Positions 18,395 to 30,928 of a DNA stretch of 64,000 bases are shown piece after piece. The DNA is from Dactylorhiza incarnata (lineage: Eukaryota > Streptophyta > Magnoliopsida > Asparagales > Orchidaceae). The notes beneath the pieces were generated by a model. The model saw nothing but the letters and a program-made list of their open reading frames with translations, was not told where the DNA came from and did no database searches. The translations under genes were made by a program, and so were the position numbers. The first letter of the stretch is position 1. Each line of letters begins with the position of its first letter. The stretch lies in contig JAWHQI010000064.1 of the NCBI GenBank assembly GCA_033032865.1, positions 2,170,001-2,234,000 on the forward strand, in the 5' to 3' direction.

Positions 18395-21300
18395 TATCCA
18401 ATCATTTGCATGAAGTAGAAATCAACTAAAAATGAAATATCATTATTCTACTTCATGATATGCCTAACCTACCTTTTTGTTTATTTTTTCTTTTCTTTGA
18501 GCCATCATGATAAGATCACTTTATATATTGTGATATGATTTTCACATATTAAACCTAAATTCATTAATAAATCAAATTGAACACAATTGAATAAAAAGTC
18601 ATATTATTTTCAAGTGATCTAATTATCTTTTATTTTTATCCTTCTAAATCCATTTCCTAAAAGTCTTATAAAATTTGAAAAACTAAATTTGTCATATGAT
18701 ATTATTAAGACTAAATGAAATAAGTGTCAAAATGGATTTAAAAGGTATTTTAGGGGTATTATGCTAAATTTATAAAATGCGCAAGGTTTACTTAGGTATT
18801 TAATATAGTTGCGTCATTTTGATTACCCCTAGTATGATTAATCATAATCATGTCAAATCGGAATTGAAAATTTGCAAAAATCATTTGTGTTTAAATAAAG
18901 AACCTCAACTCTGTTGGCTAGCGCCTGGCGTTAGGTTCTAACGCTGGCGGTAGCATAATTTTCCTAAATTCTGATGTATCTAAAATATTATTTTCTGAAA
19001 AATTATTATATTACCTTTATTATCACCATGCTTTCATAAAACTATATATATGTGATTTATTTAAGATTTCAAAATCAAAGAGAAAATTTACAAAACCTTT
19101 CTAAATAACCAAAAATATTTTTCTCTTTATATTTATCTTAAGTTTTCATCTTATAATATTTCTCTCTAATAATTCAAAAAGGATGAATATGAATGTTCTT
19201 TAATAATATCTCATTTATATCATCATGAACAATTAATTATGAGTACATAATTCCTATGTGTTAAAATTCATGATCATGTATAATAATCTTGCCAATTCAA
19301 TAGATCCTTTTAATTCAAATATTAAAAATCTTCAAAAGATCCTATTGATTCCATCAAATAGTTTGTGATCATGACCATTATATGAATCAATTATGTTTTG
19401 CATGTATCCCATTTATATGAAGATCATAGAATCATCTTTATATCTAAAAGAATAAATAAACAAGAATCATCACTTTATTCTATGTCCAAAATTTGAATGA
19501 CTAGGTTTGAATACATGCAACATTAATGAAAAAAATCTTACGACATAAAATTGTGATCAAACGTCACTCTTCTTTCTAACATTATCAACTAATCAATACT
19601 ATCTTTCATGCTAGTTATCTAATGATGCCATAATAAATCAATCTTAAAGAAAAACAATTGAAAGTTAAAATTCATAACAACTATGTTGCTTTAAAATCAA
19701 ATATAATAAGAAATTAATCTCGCATAAAAGCCATAGTTTAAAAATTGGTTCAATAAGATTAAATGCTTAGTATGCCCATGATCATTCAACCTCATTATGT
19801 GTCTCACTATAGCGAGGGCGTGGGATTGTGTGCATTAGAAACCTAACCGCTATGTCATGTCTTGTCCTTAACCAGGAAGGGTTCCAGTGGGGCCTTGCGA
19901 GGCACTAGGGAGAAAGAGTGCTAGGGTGAGCATTGTATTTTGTATGCATGTGGGATTAACACCCCAACCTACGGCATGCATGCAACTCCTCATGCCCAAC
20001 CGTCACTTAGTACGGGGCTAGGGTGTAGACATGTTGTTTGGGTATCGTGATCTTAGACATACTTATGTTGTATATATTGCATGAATATTATTTCACTTAT
20101 TTATGATCATTTCACTCATGCATATTTGTGCTCAAACATGTTATCTTATGTTTTTCATATTATCTATTTCTGAACTCTCATGCATGTGAAAAACACAAGT
20201 ATTTTGAAAGTGTATTGTGACACCTTAGGCTAGAATTTGGGGTTTTGGACATATTAGCTTAAACTTGCAAAATCCGCATTTTTGTGTATGCATATATATG
20301 TCTGATTTCTTTGCTGAACTTCATTGTCACTAATCTGCACAAATATATTCAAATGAAAATTTCTGACAAATTTCATATTTTCCCCCAAAATTCGAGTTCT
20401 GTCACTACCGCCAGACGATAGGTGGGTATCGCTGGCGTTAGTAGGTATTTCTGAATTTCCAGTTTCTTTTTCATTTTTTTTATTTGTCAGTTCCTGTCAT
20501 TTTCTGTTAAAATTCTAAAAATAAAAAAAACTGTAAAACAAATAAAAAAAGTTCAAATAATTCAAAATGATCAAAAATATGTTTTTGTTATTTGTTTTGC
20601 TTTAACTCTTTACAAAATTATGGTTTGACTATAAAACTTCACAAGAGCATACATCTGTGTTATTTCGTTTCCAATGGTCAAAATTGATTTTGGCATGCTC
20701 ACAAGGATGTGCTTCAATGTCTAATTTTAATTTCAAATTTTCTAAACATTGTTTTTGTCATGCCTTGACCTTAATCTGATTATGTGCAATGAAATAGTCT
20801 ATAGATAATTATGTATGATTTCCTAACATGCATCTAAGTATGAGTAATGCTTTATGTTAATCAATGATTCATTCACTCACTATTTTTGGTAATCTACATG
20901 TGCTCATAATCTTAGTCTTGCATGATTGTGTAGTATAATAGTTTTAACATATTAAGTTGTATGTCTAAATTACCTACACCGTCTTTTAAAAATAAATTTC
21001 ATGCACAACATAGAAGTGTTATTTCAATAATATTAATGTTTGCAACAACAAGTGAATTCGGGGACCTTTTGGCCCCAACAAAAATCAAGTAATAATATGC
21101 CAAAGATAACTCCACCAAGCACTACTCACCCTCCTGATAAGTCTTAATGAGCATTAGGAGGTGGAGCACATTGGAAAGAATTGTAAAGTGTCTTGTGCAG
21201 ACACATTCATCTTTTATCACTTCTATTTGTACACCAGATCACTAAAAATAAAAATCAATAAAATTGCTTTTGTGATCCCCCAAGCAATACTTCGCTCCCT

Positions 21301-22582
21301 GATAAGTCTTAATAAGCATTGTGTGGGCGAAGCACCTTGGTAGTTGTACTTATATTTTGTGCTTTGAAACTTTACTCTAGATGTGATGTGTGAAAGTAAT
21401 TATAAGATTATATTCTTAATGTTGTTGTTACTATTTCATTACATATGTCATGTGTTTTGATTATTTCACTTGTATACTTTTATCAAAATACCTTATGCAC
21501 ACATCATTGTTTTTTCATAAAGCTTTTACTTATGAGAATTGGATCATAATGCAACATTACATAATTCTCTAAAACCTTAAGTAAAATCACTAGATTGCAA
21601 TGCATGATTTCTAAAATGTTTTTCTTTACTTGAAATACGAATAGGTTATATTGTAGCTATTATCTTTTTGAATATGTTAAATCATGCTTGCCTATTAGTT
21701 ATGAAAAATTTCAAAGTTAAAATGCTCAAATGTGAAAAGTCTAGATATATCTATTGTTGAAATAGTCAAACTATTACAAAAATATTTTTAACCTTGTTTT
21801 AACTTTCCGCATTCCTACTTGCCTACATTGTTTTCATGCTTATTCTTTACATGTACTTGTCACACAACATTGCATCTCCCTTAAACAAGTACTACACCTA
21901 TTAAAATTAATTAAAAAAAGGCAAGTGATTATTTTTATATATTCATTAATTAATGTTCTTTCAGGCTTATCCTATATCTTTTCCACTGTGCTACTCTCGC
22001 CTTTCGCTAGATCATGAATATTTCCTTTTCAAAACAAGTGTATGGTTATGTTGCAACTAAAATCATTGTGTGTACTTAAATTGCTACAACATCTATTTGT
22101 TTTGTCTAAAACTCTTAATCATCTACTATGCTTCACCATTCCTATATAGATGTTCACTTCCTAAATATATTTCTTCATGCTCTCCACCTCTTTACTACTT
22201 GTATGTTCGATCATGAATACCTTTTTCCAACAAGTGGTTTCCTTATGACAATTTCTTCACATTCCCTTTTTCACTCCTATATATTGTATTTTTCCTAAGC
22301 GTTTAACTCTTTATCATGTTCATTCCCTCTCTACACATTTATTGCACACGTTCCTGTTTGACTTTCTCTCCACCCTCTTTTGATAATACCAAAAGGGGGG
22401 GGGATAAATTTGAAAGAAATTCACATGTTTGGGGAAGTCAAGTTCATAGGAAGTTTTATTGTAGGGGGAGCATTCACTTAGGGGGAGCATATGCACATGT
22501 CTTAAATTTCATGCTAATCTTTTTTAATAAACACAATTCCTATCCTTTGAACTATTTCTTTCTAAAGGGATTTGTTATTATC
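18395..22582 (+). other. AT-rich non-coding interior replacing pol in the SIRE-like element
   Basis: About 4.2 kb lack any retroelement domain. Notable pieces are GC-rich motif pairs at 18915-18955 and 20404-20444, a GC-rich island at about 19795-20045 (with GGGCGTGGGATTGTG and CGGGGCTAGGGTG), and two hairpin modules at 21115-21340. A run of 'gggggagcattc' and 'gggggagcatatg' lies near 22463-22495. The last is typical of the pre-PPT region of SIRE-type elements and also occurs, inverted, at about 54135-54180. Confidence 0.7.
21115..21340 (+). other. Two related hairpin modules with conserved loop and different stems
   Basis: Module 1 (21115-21174) and module 2 (21280-21340) share the frame CCAAGCA.TACT at the left, the 20-nt loop GATAAGTCTTAATRAGCATT, and GCAC.TTGG at the right. 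The stems differ in sequence yet pair within each module. In module 1, 21125-21135 (CTCACCCTCCT) faces 21156-21166 (AGGAGGTGGAG) with 9 of 11 pairs. In module 2, CTTCGC (21290-21295) faces GCGAAG (21327-21332) with 6 of 6. CCAAG and CTTGG can close module 2 further. The pattern suggests structural conservation; function is unknown. Confidence 0.6.
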
Positions 22583-22595
22583 AAAAGGGGGAGTT
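22583..22595 (+). promoter_or_regulatory. Polypurine tract of the SIRE-like element
   Basis: AAAAGGGGGAG with a short T spacer lies directly before the 3' LTR (TGTTGGAAC at 22596). It is the expected priming site for plus-strand DNA synthesis. Confidence 0.85.
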
Positions 22596-24295
22596 TGTTG
22601 GAACATGCTTTCCGCATCTCTTGGTTTGACAATAACAAATCCTATTGTATTTGATCATACATGCATTGTGTTTATAGTGTGCAGGATCTTCAACATTCAA
22701 TCCCCAAAGGAGTGTGAAGAAGAAAGACGACTAAGCGACATCATGATGATTCTCTGTTGATACTGTGGAGCGTTAGAACTACCGCTGGCGCTAACGGTTC
22801 GACGAAACGAAAAAGTCGTTCGACGAAGTTGAGTTTGACGAAATGAAAACGTCGTTCGACGAAATGTGAAACTGCTCGACGAAATGAAACTGCGGTCGAC
22901 AAAAAGAGATGTGCACTAATGCAGAGCATTAACACTACCGCTGGCGCTAGCGAAGCAGATGCCGGTCGACGAACTGGCGTTCGACGAAATTGAGGTCGAC
23001 GAAATGAAAATGGCGTTCGACGAAAATGGCGTTCGACGAAATGAAAGCAGCGTTCGACGAAAATTCCGTTCGACGAAATGAAAATGGCGTTCGACGGAAT
23101 GCATGCTCTACCGCGGCGCTCGACGAAATGAATGCTCTACCGCAGAGCATTAGCACTACCGCTGGCGCTAGCATAAATGGAAACATTTGACGAGAAGGAA
23201 ACAGTGGAGAAAAAGGAATGTCGACGGGACGGTATTTTGGCAAGTACTATCGCGACGCGTTAAGGACTAACGTCCGACGATAGCTTTTGGAATCCTCCCG
23301 TCTGCATGTGATTGAGGAGCAAATATGGAAGTAGATATTGGCTGAAGGAAGGTTATCTCGCTATCGTTGAGCGTTAGCGTTACCGCGGCGCGCTAGGTGG
23401 AGCTCAAAGTTTGGCGCTCGAAAGTTGCCTAAGATGCCACGATCCGCGTGCTTGATCATTGCCTAATGTGGCAACCGCGGGGCAGTAGTACTACCGCAGG
23501 AGGTAGTGGCTGACTCTATTTAAAGACGCGCGCCTCTTCCATTGTTGCTGGCTGGAACAGAAGGAATTGAAGCCATATATTCAGAGCACTCGTAAGAGCC
23601 TTCTCCAAGCAGCCCGAAGAACTCTGTCAACGTTCGTGAATGCAAAGAACTTGAAGACCAATATGATCGCATCTACATCAACATCAAGTTCTTCTTTTGA
23701 GGGAGTTTTTAGTTTGTGTTGTTTTTGTTTCTAACTGTAACATTTATATCTTTTGTTCGGTAGAGGAATTCGCCACACGACGACTAGGGCCTTACGAGAA
23801 CTAGGGGGAAAATCGCCACACGACGACTAGGTCTGGGTAGGACTTAGGGAGTAATTCGCCTCGTGTTGGCGACTGGGTCTAGGGAGTAGATCTAGGGGTG
23901 TTCGAGGCCTTTCTGGTGATAGATTGGCTAGAGCGGCTTGAGGCCGTATCTGGGGAGAGATCTGCTAAAGCCAACCGGTTCGTGGGGATACGAGTCGGTA
24001 TAGAAAATGAAAAGAATATTCATTGGTCGCCTCTTTACAAGCGTCATTGGGAAAAGTTTCTGTAATCATAACTATTTCAATTTAATATTAATGAAAATAT
24101 GTTTGTTTCTTCATCTCTGATTCGTGCTCTCTGATTTTCATTGGTTTAACCTAAATGTATTTTCTCTGTCACTAACGCCAAGCGGTAACACTACCACTGG
24201 CGGTAGCAACAAAGAATAATTTTCTTTAATAATCATCAAAAGCTTAAAACCCTTATCCACCCCCCCCCCCTCTAAGGGCGCCTATAGATCCAACA
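22596..24295 (+). repeat. 3' LTR of the SIRE-like element (1700 bp)
   Basis: It starts TGTTGGAACATGC and ends GATCCAACA, followed by the TSD ATAAC. It has the same internal minisatellite and GC-rich motifs as the 5' LTR, with a shorter minisatellite and more CpG-to-TpG/CpA changes (for example CTAATGCAGAGCATTA at 22916 against the ctaccgtggagtgtta of the 5' copy). Confidence 0.93.
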
Positions 24296-24300
24296 ATAAC

Positions 24301-27300
24301 TGAAATAATGAAAGTTACAATAATAGAGGGCTCATGCCCTACACATCATATCCTCACTACAAGGTCACTCGCGGAAGCAAACTGCTAATCATTCACTGAT
24401 CCTAAAAATGGTGCTCCTGTAATAGACTGGCCCGCCTCCATCTCCACCGTCCTCTAGTGCTGCTGCGTATCTTCGATCCCCTAAAATGATATGGTCCACC
24501 GACCGTTAGTCAAAAAGACTAAGCCTTATGTTCCCCACCCCTCCCCCAATAGCTCTTAGGCACCGTGCGGGAGGATGAATCAGAGGACAGCAAGGGGTAT
24601 AAAACAAAGCAGATGACGATGGATCTTGTCTACAGGAAATGTCTATAACTACACATGTGTATATAAATAATTGAAACAGTAATAGAGCATGGTAAAGAGC
24701 AAGTAAATAACAGTAAGTAAAGATAAGTACACAATAAAAATGTGACCATTGATTTATAGGAATGTCAATACAAACTTATAGACCAAGGGGTCGTTTAGCA
24801 GAGCCTATCGTATAAAAAGTTCCATAACCAATTTATACGATAGGGGTAGGGGTTGAAATGCAATGCTTATGCCATGACATGCAGAGTTATGCAGTTTAAT
24901 GATATGTTCATACAAGTGTAACTCACACACTTCGACTCTATGCGCACAGACCTTTAGTTCCCCCTTTTGGAGCTAGCAAGACTCCCAGGATACTCTTGTA
25001 GTGGCAAATGGAAGCGGTGGGTTGGGCCTCGCCCACCTCTAGTTCGGTATTCACACTATCTAACCTAGACCTATCGTACGCCTCAACGCAAAATCGCGGA
25101 GCATTTGTGTACTCTTACTGGCTGGACCACCAGACTTTCATGGCTAAGTGCAAATTCCACACTTGGCGAGTCAACGTATTGACGTCGGTGTGAATGAACG
25201 TCCAATACCGAAGACCCGCCACCTTTATGCACATACAAACATGTTTACCATCTATCTCTGAGCCCTAAGCTCCTCAGACTAACCTGTCCGACACAATAAC
25301 CTTTCGAGCCACCGGCTCGCCGGACTAATCCATCTGTGCCAATAACCACCGAGCCTACCGCTCGTAAGACCAAACCTAACTAGCATCCTTAACCATGGGT
25401 GTGGGTGTGTGCATTATTAAGTTAATCTTGCACCGCCATTTATTCCTACATATTAGGGTTAACCATGGACTTCCCGAGGACTACCCTATGAGGGGCTCGC
25501 TACGGTACTAGGAACTATAATGGGATGACACCCCAAAGCTCCCTTTCCAAGGCACTTAATGTTATTAGTGACTACCCATATGTATACCCTTTTACCATTA
25601 CACTTGGATTACCCTACGTATTTTATGACCTTCTAAGGGGAAAGACGATCTTTTGTCAGTCCCGAACACAACCTTACCTCTTAGCTTATCGGGTACACTC
25701 AACATATAGACCCCTAATGGTGACCTCACATCTTCTCTACCCGACTAGGTACACCATCTACCTTCCATTCCCACCCAATGATCCACAAATTACTTAAGTT
25801 TTACAATTTTACTATACGCAAACCAAATGAGTTATATGAGTTGCGTAAGAGGAGGTACCCCAAATATTCATCCAACTGACTCAAGAGTATTACTGGGAAT
25901 CTATCATGATATCCTAAGACTAAATCCAGAGGATCATATTTTTCCTTAATTATTTGACATTTATTATAATTTCTCCAACATTGGCCAAGTATGAAATTGA
26001 ACATGAAGTGTAAGATCTTCTTATGATATGTCCCTCATAAAATTATGGAATATCTATGATGTCAAAATAACAGTAAATACATGATATATATCACAATTTT
26101 GTAGTAAGGGGTTAGCCTCTAATTATAATATTGAATAATTACCCCAAATTAGAATTTTAAGATGGAACCACCAAAAATACTTGTCCAAAAATTATGGGAA
26201 AATTACCAGACCTTCATATTAATCAGAAAAGTCTACTAGACAAATTTCAGAATTTATCAAAACTAATTAGTTATATAGATAAATATTCCAAGTAAACTCA
26301 TACTAGGAAAAATTGTGGAGTAACCTACTGATAAATAATTCCAAAAATTATACAAAAATTCACAAAGCTCTATAATGCCCAAAAATGTCCTACCACCAAG
26401 TTTCATAATTTTCTAGAAGGTATTTGGCCATCATTTATTTAACATATTCCTAAGACAAAATAGACGACTTGTGAATGAAGTGCTAATTAAATCAGTTCAA
26501 TAATTACACAAAAATTACCAGAGTTCTATATCATGATTTCAAGTAATCTATTAAACTTTCATCAACATCCAAGATAATTGGAGCATGTAAATTCCTTTTA
26601 TAAGAAGGTTCCCTAAAAAGGTTCTAACATAATTCAAAGGGGACAAGTGTTCCTAAAATTCTCATAAACTTTCCTAGGACATATTTACACCCTATAAACT
26701 TATCTACCAAGTTTCATGACCATTCCAGGAAATATGCCCATATGTCCTTCACAAGGCTTAAAGTGCAACCCTAAGGTTAGAACAAGGGTCCTAGGGCATA
26801 TCCACCCCAAATCACCCCAAATTACTCATGGGTGTGTCTTATGTGATCCTAAACCAGTGGCCAAAGTTTCACACCACTTTGATGAGATTTGACCACCTAA
26901 TTTCATCATGTGCACTTTTAACCTAGTTTGACCTAGTTTGACCAAACTTTGGTTAACAAATTACCCAACCAAATCAGTCCCAATTGGGCTGAAATTTTTA
27001 CCAGGGTCATATAATAACCCTAATAGGCACCCACCAAAATTTGGAGGGGATTGGAGGTTATTAGACCCTATAATTAATTAATATATAGATTATTAAATTT
27101 TTACAAAAACCTTAGAAAAATGTTCTCAAAAAATTCTCATATTTGGATATGTTAAGGGTGGAGGTACAAATAGCCTATGTTCTAATGTTCAAGTCAATAT
27201 CATTTCCCAATACAAAGTTATTCAAGAAATAGTGGTTGTCCTACCCTAGGGACCAGTCCCACTAAAATGGCTCTACAGGGAGCTACAATGCTTCTTTTGG

Positions 27301-28941
27301 GCTGAAACAAATTTTAAATTAAAGTACACACCAAGGGCTACAACTTTGGTGTTGACCACTTTTTCTGTAGAGGGGCCTAAGTATTTTTAATATTTATATT
27401 AACGTTCAGCATAAAAAAGACAGAAATACGAATTAAATCAATAACACACATCTTGATGCAAGATTGGAGGACATCCACTCATCTTCCTTCTCTAGCCAAG
27501 GTCCCAGATCGTCCCGACCTGGAAGGTTTTGTAAGAGGTTTTCCCGGCCAACCACGCCCCTCTCCGTCCGGCCAATGCCACCACCACCTTCCTTGAGGTG
27601 GTGGCCGGCGATAGAAGGTCTCGGCCACCGGTGGTGGCCGGAACCGGCGGTTTAGACAAGAAGAAAAACCTCCAAAAATGGAGATTTCGGCCATTTTTAT
27701 TGGGGACCAATTGGGCCCAATCCTTTCCGATTTTAGATGTAGATCTATCCACTGGAGAAGAGGAGAAGAACCAGACCTTCTTGGAGCCCGACGACGATGG
27801 CAGCGGTGGTCGGCCATGGCTTTTCCCTTCTCCGGCGAGCTTGCCCGATTTCTCCATTCTCCACCAAAAGCATTAATGTAAGAGTCGATTTCGACTGCCA
27901 TCCACCTCTTGAAGCTAATGGTGAAGTTAGATTTGAGTGGGGAGGGTTGTATAGGGGGAATTTGAGGAGGGGAATTTTGGCCATGGCCATTAATGGCCAT
28001 TAAGGGGAAATTTCGGTTTTGCTTGGGGGAGATGAATAGGGACTTAATTTGGCCGGGAGAATGCTGGAAACTCCTCCTCTCCCCAAGATGAGATGAGTCC
28101 CCATCAATTGGGAGAGTCTTTGGCCTCCCTTGGCCATGAATGTCATTACTCCTCTCTTTCTCTCTCCACCATTTTTGAGGAAAATGGTGTTTTCTCTCCC
28201 CTGGACAAATTTCCTGAAATTAAATGATAATTTCAGTAACTACCAACCCCATTAGCTAGTGGAACTCCTCAATTGGGTCTAGACCAAGTGGATTGGGCTT
28301 GATTAGGTCAAAATAGGTCATTTTGACCTAAATTTAGGGTGGAGTTGACTTTGGTCATTTTGACCATTTGGGTTGAACCCAATGGGTGGCTAGTGACACA
28401 TTGGCCTCTCTTAAGGGTTAGGAAGATCTAGGTAGGGTCAATTTGGCAAGGTGGAGGCCAATTGACCCACAATATGGCAATTTGACCAAAATAGGTCTAG
28501 AGTTGACTTATGTCAAATTAGCCAAATTGGTGGCCCCATGATGGGGATTTTTGGTCTATTGGGTCCTAATAACCTTATAAGGGTAGGGGTAAGGTCAATT
28601 TGGCATGGTTGAGGTCAATTGAACCTAATTAGGCTACTTTGACCAAATTAAGGTTAAGGTTGACTTTGGTCAACTTGACCTATTTGGTTGATCCCAATGG
28701 GTCCTTAGTGCTCTAAGGGGACCCCTAAAGGGTTAGGTATGCTATAGCGGGGCCAAAGGATCAAGTTGAGGCCCTAAAATCCAACCCTAAGCTTGGTAAC
28801 TAGAAATTGCTATTTGCAGACCAAGGTGGTTTCCTCCTTCCTTCCTAAGCTTTTATGTTCCCTTTGTGCTTCATATGGTTTTGTCATGCCCTAGTCATGA
28901 CAAAACCATCTTAGGGGTCTAGTTGTTTGGGGTTTGTTACA
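24301..28941. repeat. Right 4.64 kb of the long solo LTR
   Basis: No retroelement protein is visible. TATAAAAC at about 24599 is a possible promoter on the plus strand. The section 25990-27460 is AT-rich. At 27460-27990 there is a GC-richer stretch with short overlapping frames (GGCCGGCG, GCCATGGCC). At about 28300-28750 three diverged units of about 165 bp occur, each with GTTGACTTTGGTC- and CCCAATGGGT-like text (near 28322, 28488 and 28651). It ends GGGTTTGTTACA. Confidence 0.7.
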
Positions 28942-29343
28942 CGTACACACACGGGGGTGCTCCTGCGTGCAGGGTGCACGCAGGCGTGCCTACGTAGTGC
29001 GCACGTGAGGTGCGCCTGCGCGCAGGGCACCCGCGGGTGTGCCTGCGTGATCTGCGCACCAAGGTGCGCCCGCGGGCACTCCCGCACGCAACTCACGCGG
29101 GTGCTCGCCCTCCCTCACGCAGCTAGCATGTGGGTGCTCTTGTGCACGAGTCGCGTGCGGGTGCTCCCGTGCGCGAGTGCTGCACGCGCGGGTGCTGCGT
29201 GCGCAGTGCGCGTGCATGATGTTTGTTGTGCATGCTGTGAGAGCGCGAAGTGTGTCTACGTGCACATTGCTTTTGTTTGAAATTGTAAATACTTAATTTT
29301 CTTTCGGGCTACGATGCGGTGTGCGCAAGGTAGACCGATGTGA
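28942..29343. repeat. GC-rich block, right half, with GTGCGC-type short repeats
   Basis: Directly after the solo-LTR TSD (CGTAC), sequence rich in alternating purine/pyrimidine units such as GTGCGCCTGCG and GCGGGTGCTC continues to about 29240. Many units are near-palindromic. Both strands are open by composition only. It joins the block at 7500-8462 once the nest is removed. Confidence 0.6.
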
Positions 29344-30928
29344 TTACGCTCTTCTTTGTCTGTCGAACATATTGGTGTCTGGAGGAAGCTGTTCGGCTTG
29401 CCTGCTGACTTAGAGGTAAAGATCCCACAAGTTGAGGAACGTGCTCGGAATACTCCGCGGGTCTGGATGACTTTGTGCGAGTCATCGCTTAGGTCTGGAT
29501 TTCGCTTGCCTCCCTGTGAGGAGCTGGTCGAAAACTTGAAGCATTGTGGTGTGCCGGTGTCCCAATTTACTCCTGCTGGGATGACGCGAATTATGGGCAT
29601 GATCGCCTTCTTTAGAGATCATTGATCGAGATTCACCCTAGGTCTCTTTAGGCAATGGTGTGACGTGCGCCCGGATGGAGGCGGGCGGATTGAAGTCTTC
29701 AGTAACAAGCAATTGCTTGAGTTTGAGAACCGAGCGGACCGCCTCCACGGGAATACTTTATTTGGCTATATCATGAATCCTTAGGGCTTGCCGGAGCTTT
29801 GGAGGTCACTTCATGACCGCTGTCGCCGTTTGAAGGGTCATGAATGAGAATTTACCCCAGTGTTGGGGTTTGTCGAGCCTCACGCATTGGCGAACCCTCT
29901 GTTTGTCATTTCTGTGTTTGTTGAGGAGAAGTGTCTCTTACTATGCGGTCTTTCTACCGATGTTGAGCGCTCCACAACCATTCCATTAGATCGAGGCTGG
30001 AAGAGGAGATTGGTTTTCAGGAATGATACTTCGGATTCAGCGCCTCGTCGCTCTTGTCAGGTGGAGGGGCGTATTGACGAGGCGGCCCCGTGTAGCTCGA
30101 GAGTTGATGATGTCCCCATCAATCTTGATGTGGAAGTACTTGAATCTTTTGCCCCCAGGTTCCTTCTGCCCCCAGGCTCCCGAGGATGCTTCTGTTCCGT
30201 CGTCGATTAGGACGAGGCGAGTTTCTTCTTCTCTTGAGTCCATGAATGTTGCAGTAAGAATTGTTACTTTATCTTAGTTTGTTGTTTTGCCTTGTGATTA
30301 GACTGAATTCCCTTTCTTTTTTTAGATTGGAGTTCAGACCAGCATTGGTCTTACATGGAACGACTACTACGTCAGCCTGAAAGATAGTTATCTCGTCCTT
30401 TAGGAGGGGCTTCGTGATGCACGAAGTTCCTTTTCTGACTTGAAAGGGAGACGAGATCGCGATGTGTCCCGCTTTCGATAGATCGAGGCCGGGTTGCGAG
30501 CGGAGCTGGAGGAGTCCCGTGCTGAAGTCCGAACGGAGAAGGCCCTTGTGGAGGGTTTGACTCATTTGTTAGAGGATTCACGAGCTACAACGGCTCGTCT
30601 GGAGGCCGAGTTGGTGTCTTTGAAGACGGAGGTGGAGCGCCTTTCTTCGCAGGAACGGGCTGCTGAGCTGAAGGATGTTGGGCATGTTGAGTACAAAGCC
30701 TCCATAGATTATGTGAGGGACTGCTCTTTGATCTCGGAGGAGGTTCACGAGGAAATATGGAGCAAGGAAGTAGAGCCCCAACTTGAGGATGAGCGCGAGG
30801 TGGACTTCTTGCGTGGGATGGGGAAGACCCTCCACTTGGTTGTGATGACACGAGGCTACAATGTGTCCGGATTGGGTGTCGGAGATCTCTCTGAAGATGA
30901 GCATTCTACTTGTGACGCCAAGGAGTAG
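29344..30928 (+). pseudogene. Gypsy-type transposon protein (Transposase_28-like) with C-terminal coiled coil
   Basis: Part one (29344-30210, one frame) reads SGFRLPPCEELVENLKHCGV then PAGMTRIMGMIAFFRDH. This resembles the N-terminal domain of plant proteins annotated as 'putative gypsy type transposon'. It has stops at 29623, 29782, 29845 and 30208. A likely intron lies at about 30253-30325 (GTAAGA at the donor, TTTTTTTAG at the acceptor). Part two (30494-30928) is a coiled coil (EESRAEVRTEKALVEGL, TARLEAELVSLKTEVERL), then a tail ending DLSEDEHST. In Ogre/Tat-related elements an extra ORF can precede gag, and I infer that this is one. The family call is by recognition only; a host-domesticated copy cannot be excluded, though the stops speak against function. 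Confidence 0.5.

Larger units (their letters stand above)
8670..24295 (+). mobile_element. SIRE-like non-autonomous Ty1/copia element, full length, TSD ATAAC
   Basis: Two long LTRs (8670-10392 and 22596-24295) begin TGTTGGAACATGC and end GATCCAACA. They are flanked by ATAAC at 8665-8669 and 24296-24300. A tRNA-iMet type PBS follows the 5' LTR and a SIRE-style polypurine tract precedes the 3' LTR. Inside are gag remnants but no protease, integrase, RT or RNase H, so it must have been moved by a relative. Without the nested insertion at 10810 the element is about 9.15 kb. It inserted into the solo LTR. Confidence 0.92.
8463..28941. mobile_element. Solo LTR of about 4.85 kb, split by a nested element
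   Basis: The left end TGTAAGAACCC (8463) and right end GGGTTTGTTACA (to 28941) form imperfect inverted termini. They are flanked by the 5-bp duplication CGTAC at 8458-8462 and 28942-28946. Removing the inner element (8670-24295 plus one TSD copy) leaves 207 + 4641 bp with no protein-coding retroelement domain. The simplest reading is one very long solo LTR left by recombination between two LTRs. The complement of the right end, TGTAACAAACCCC, resembles the start of Del/Tekay-type gypsy LTRs, so the LTR may lie on the minus strand; I leave strand open. A small non-autonomous element remains possible. Confidence 0.8.

Noticed and set aside
28927..29280. 117-codon Cys/Ala/Arg-rich ORF
   Set aside because: It arises from GTGCGC-type short repeats, is open on both strands, and has no conserved pattern.
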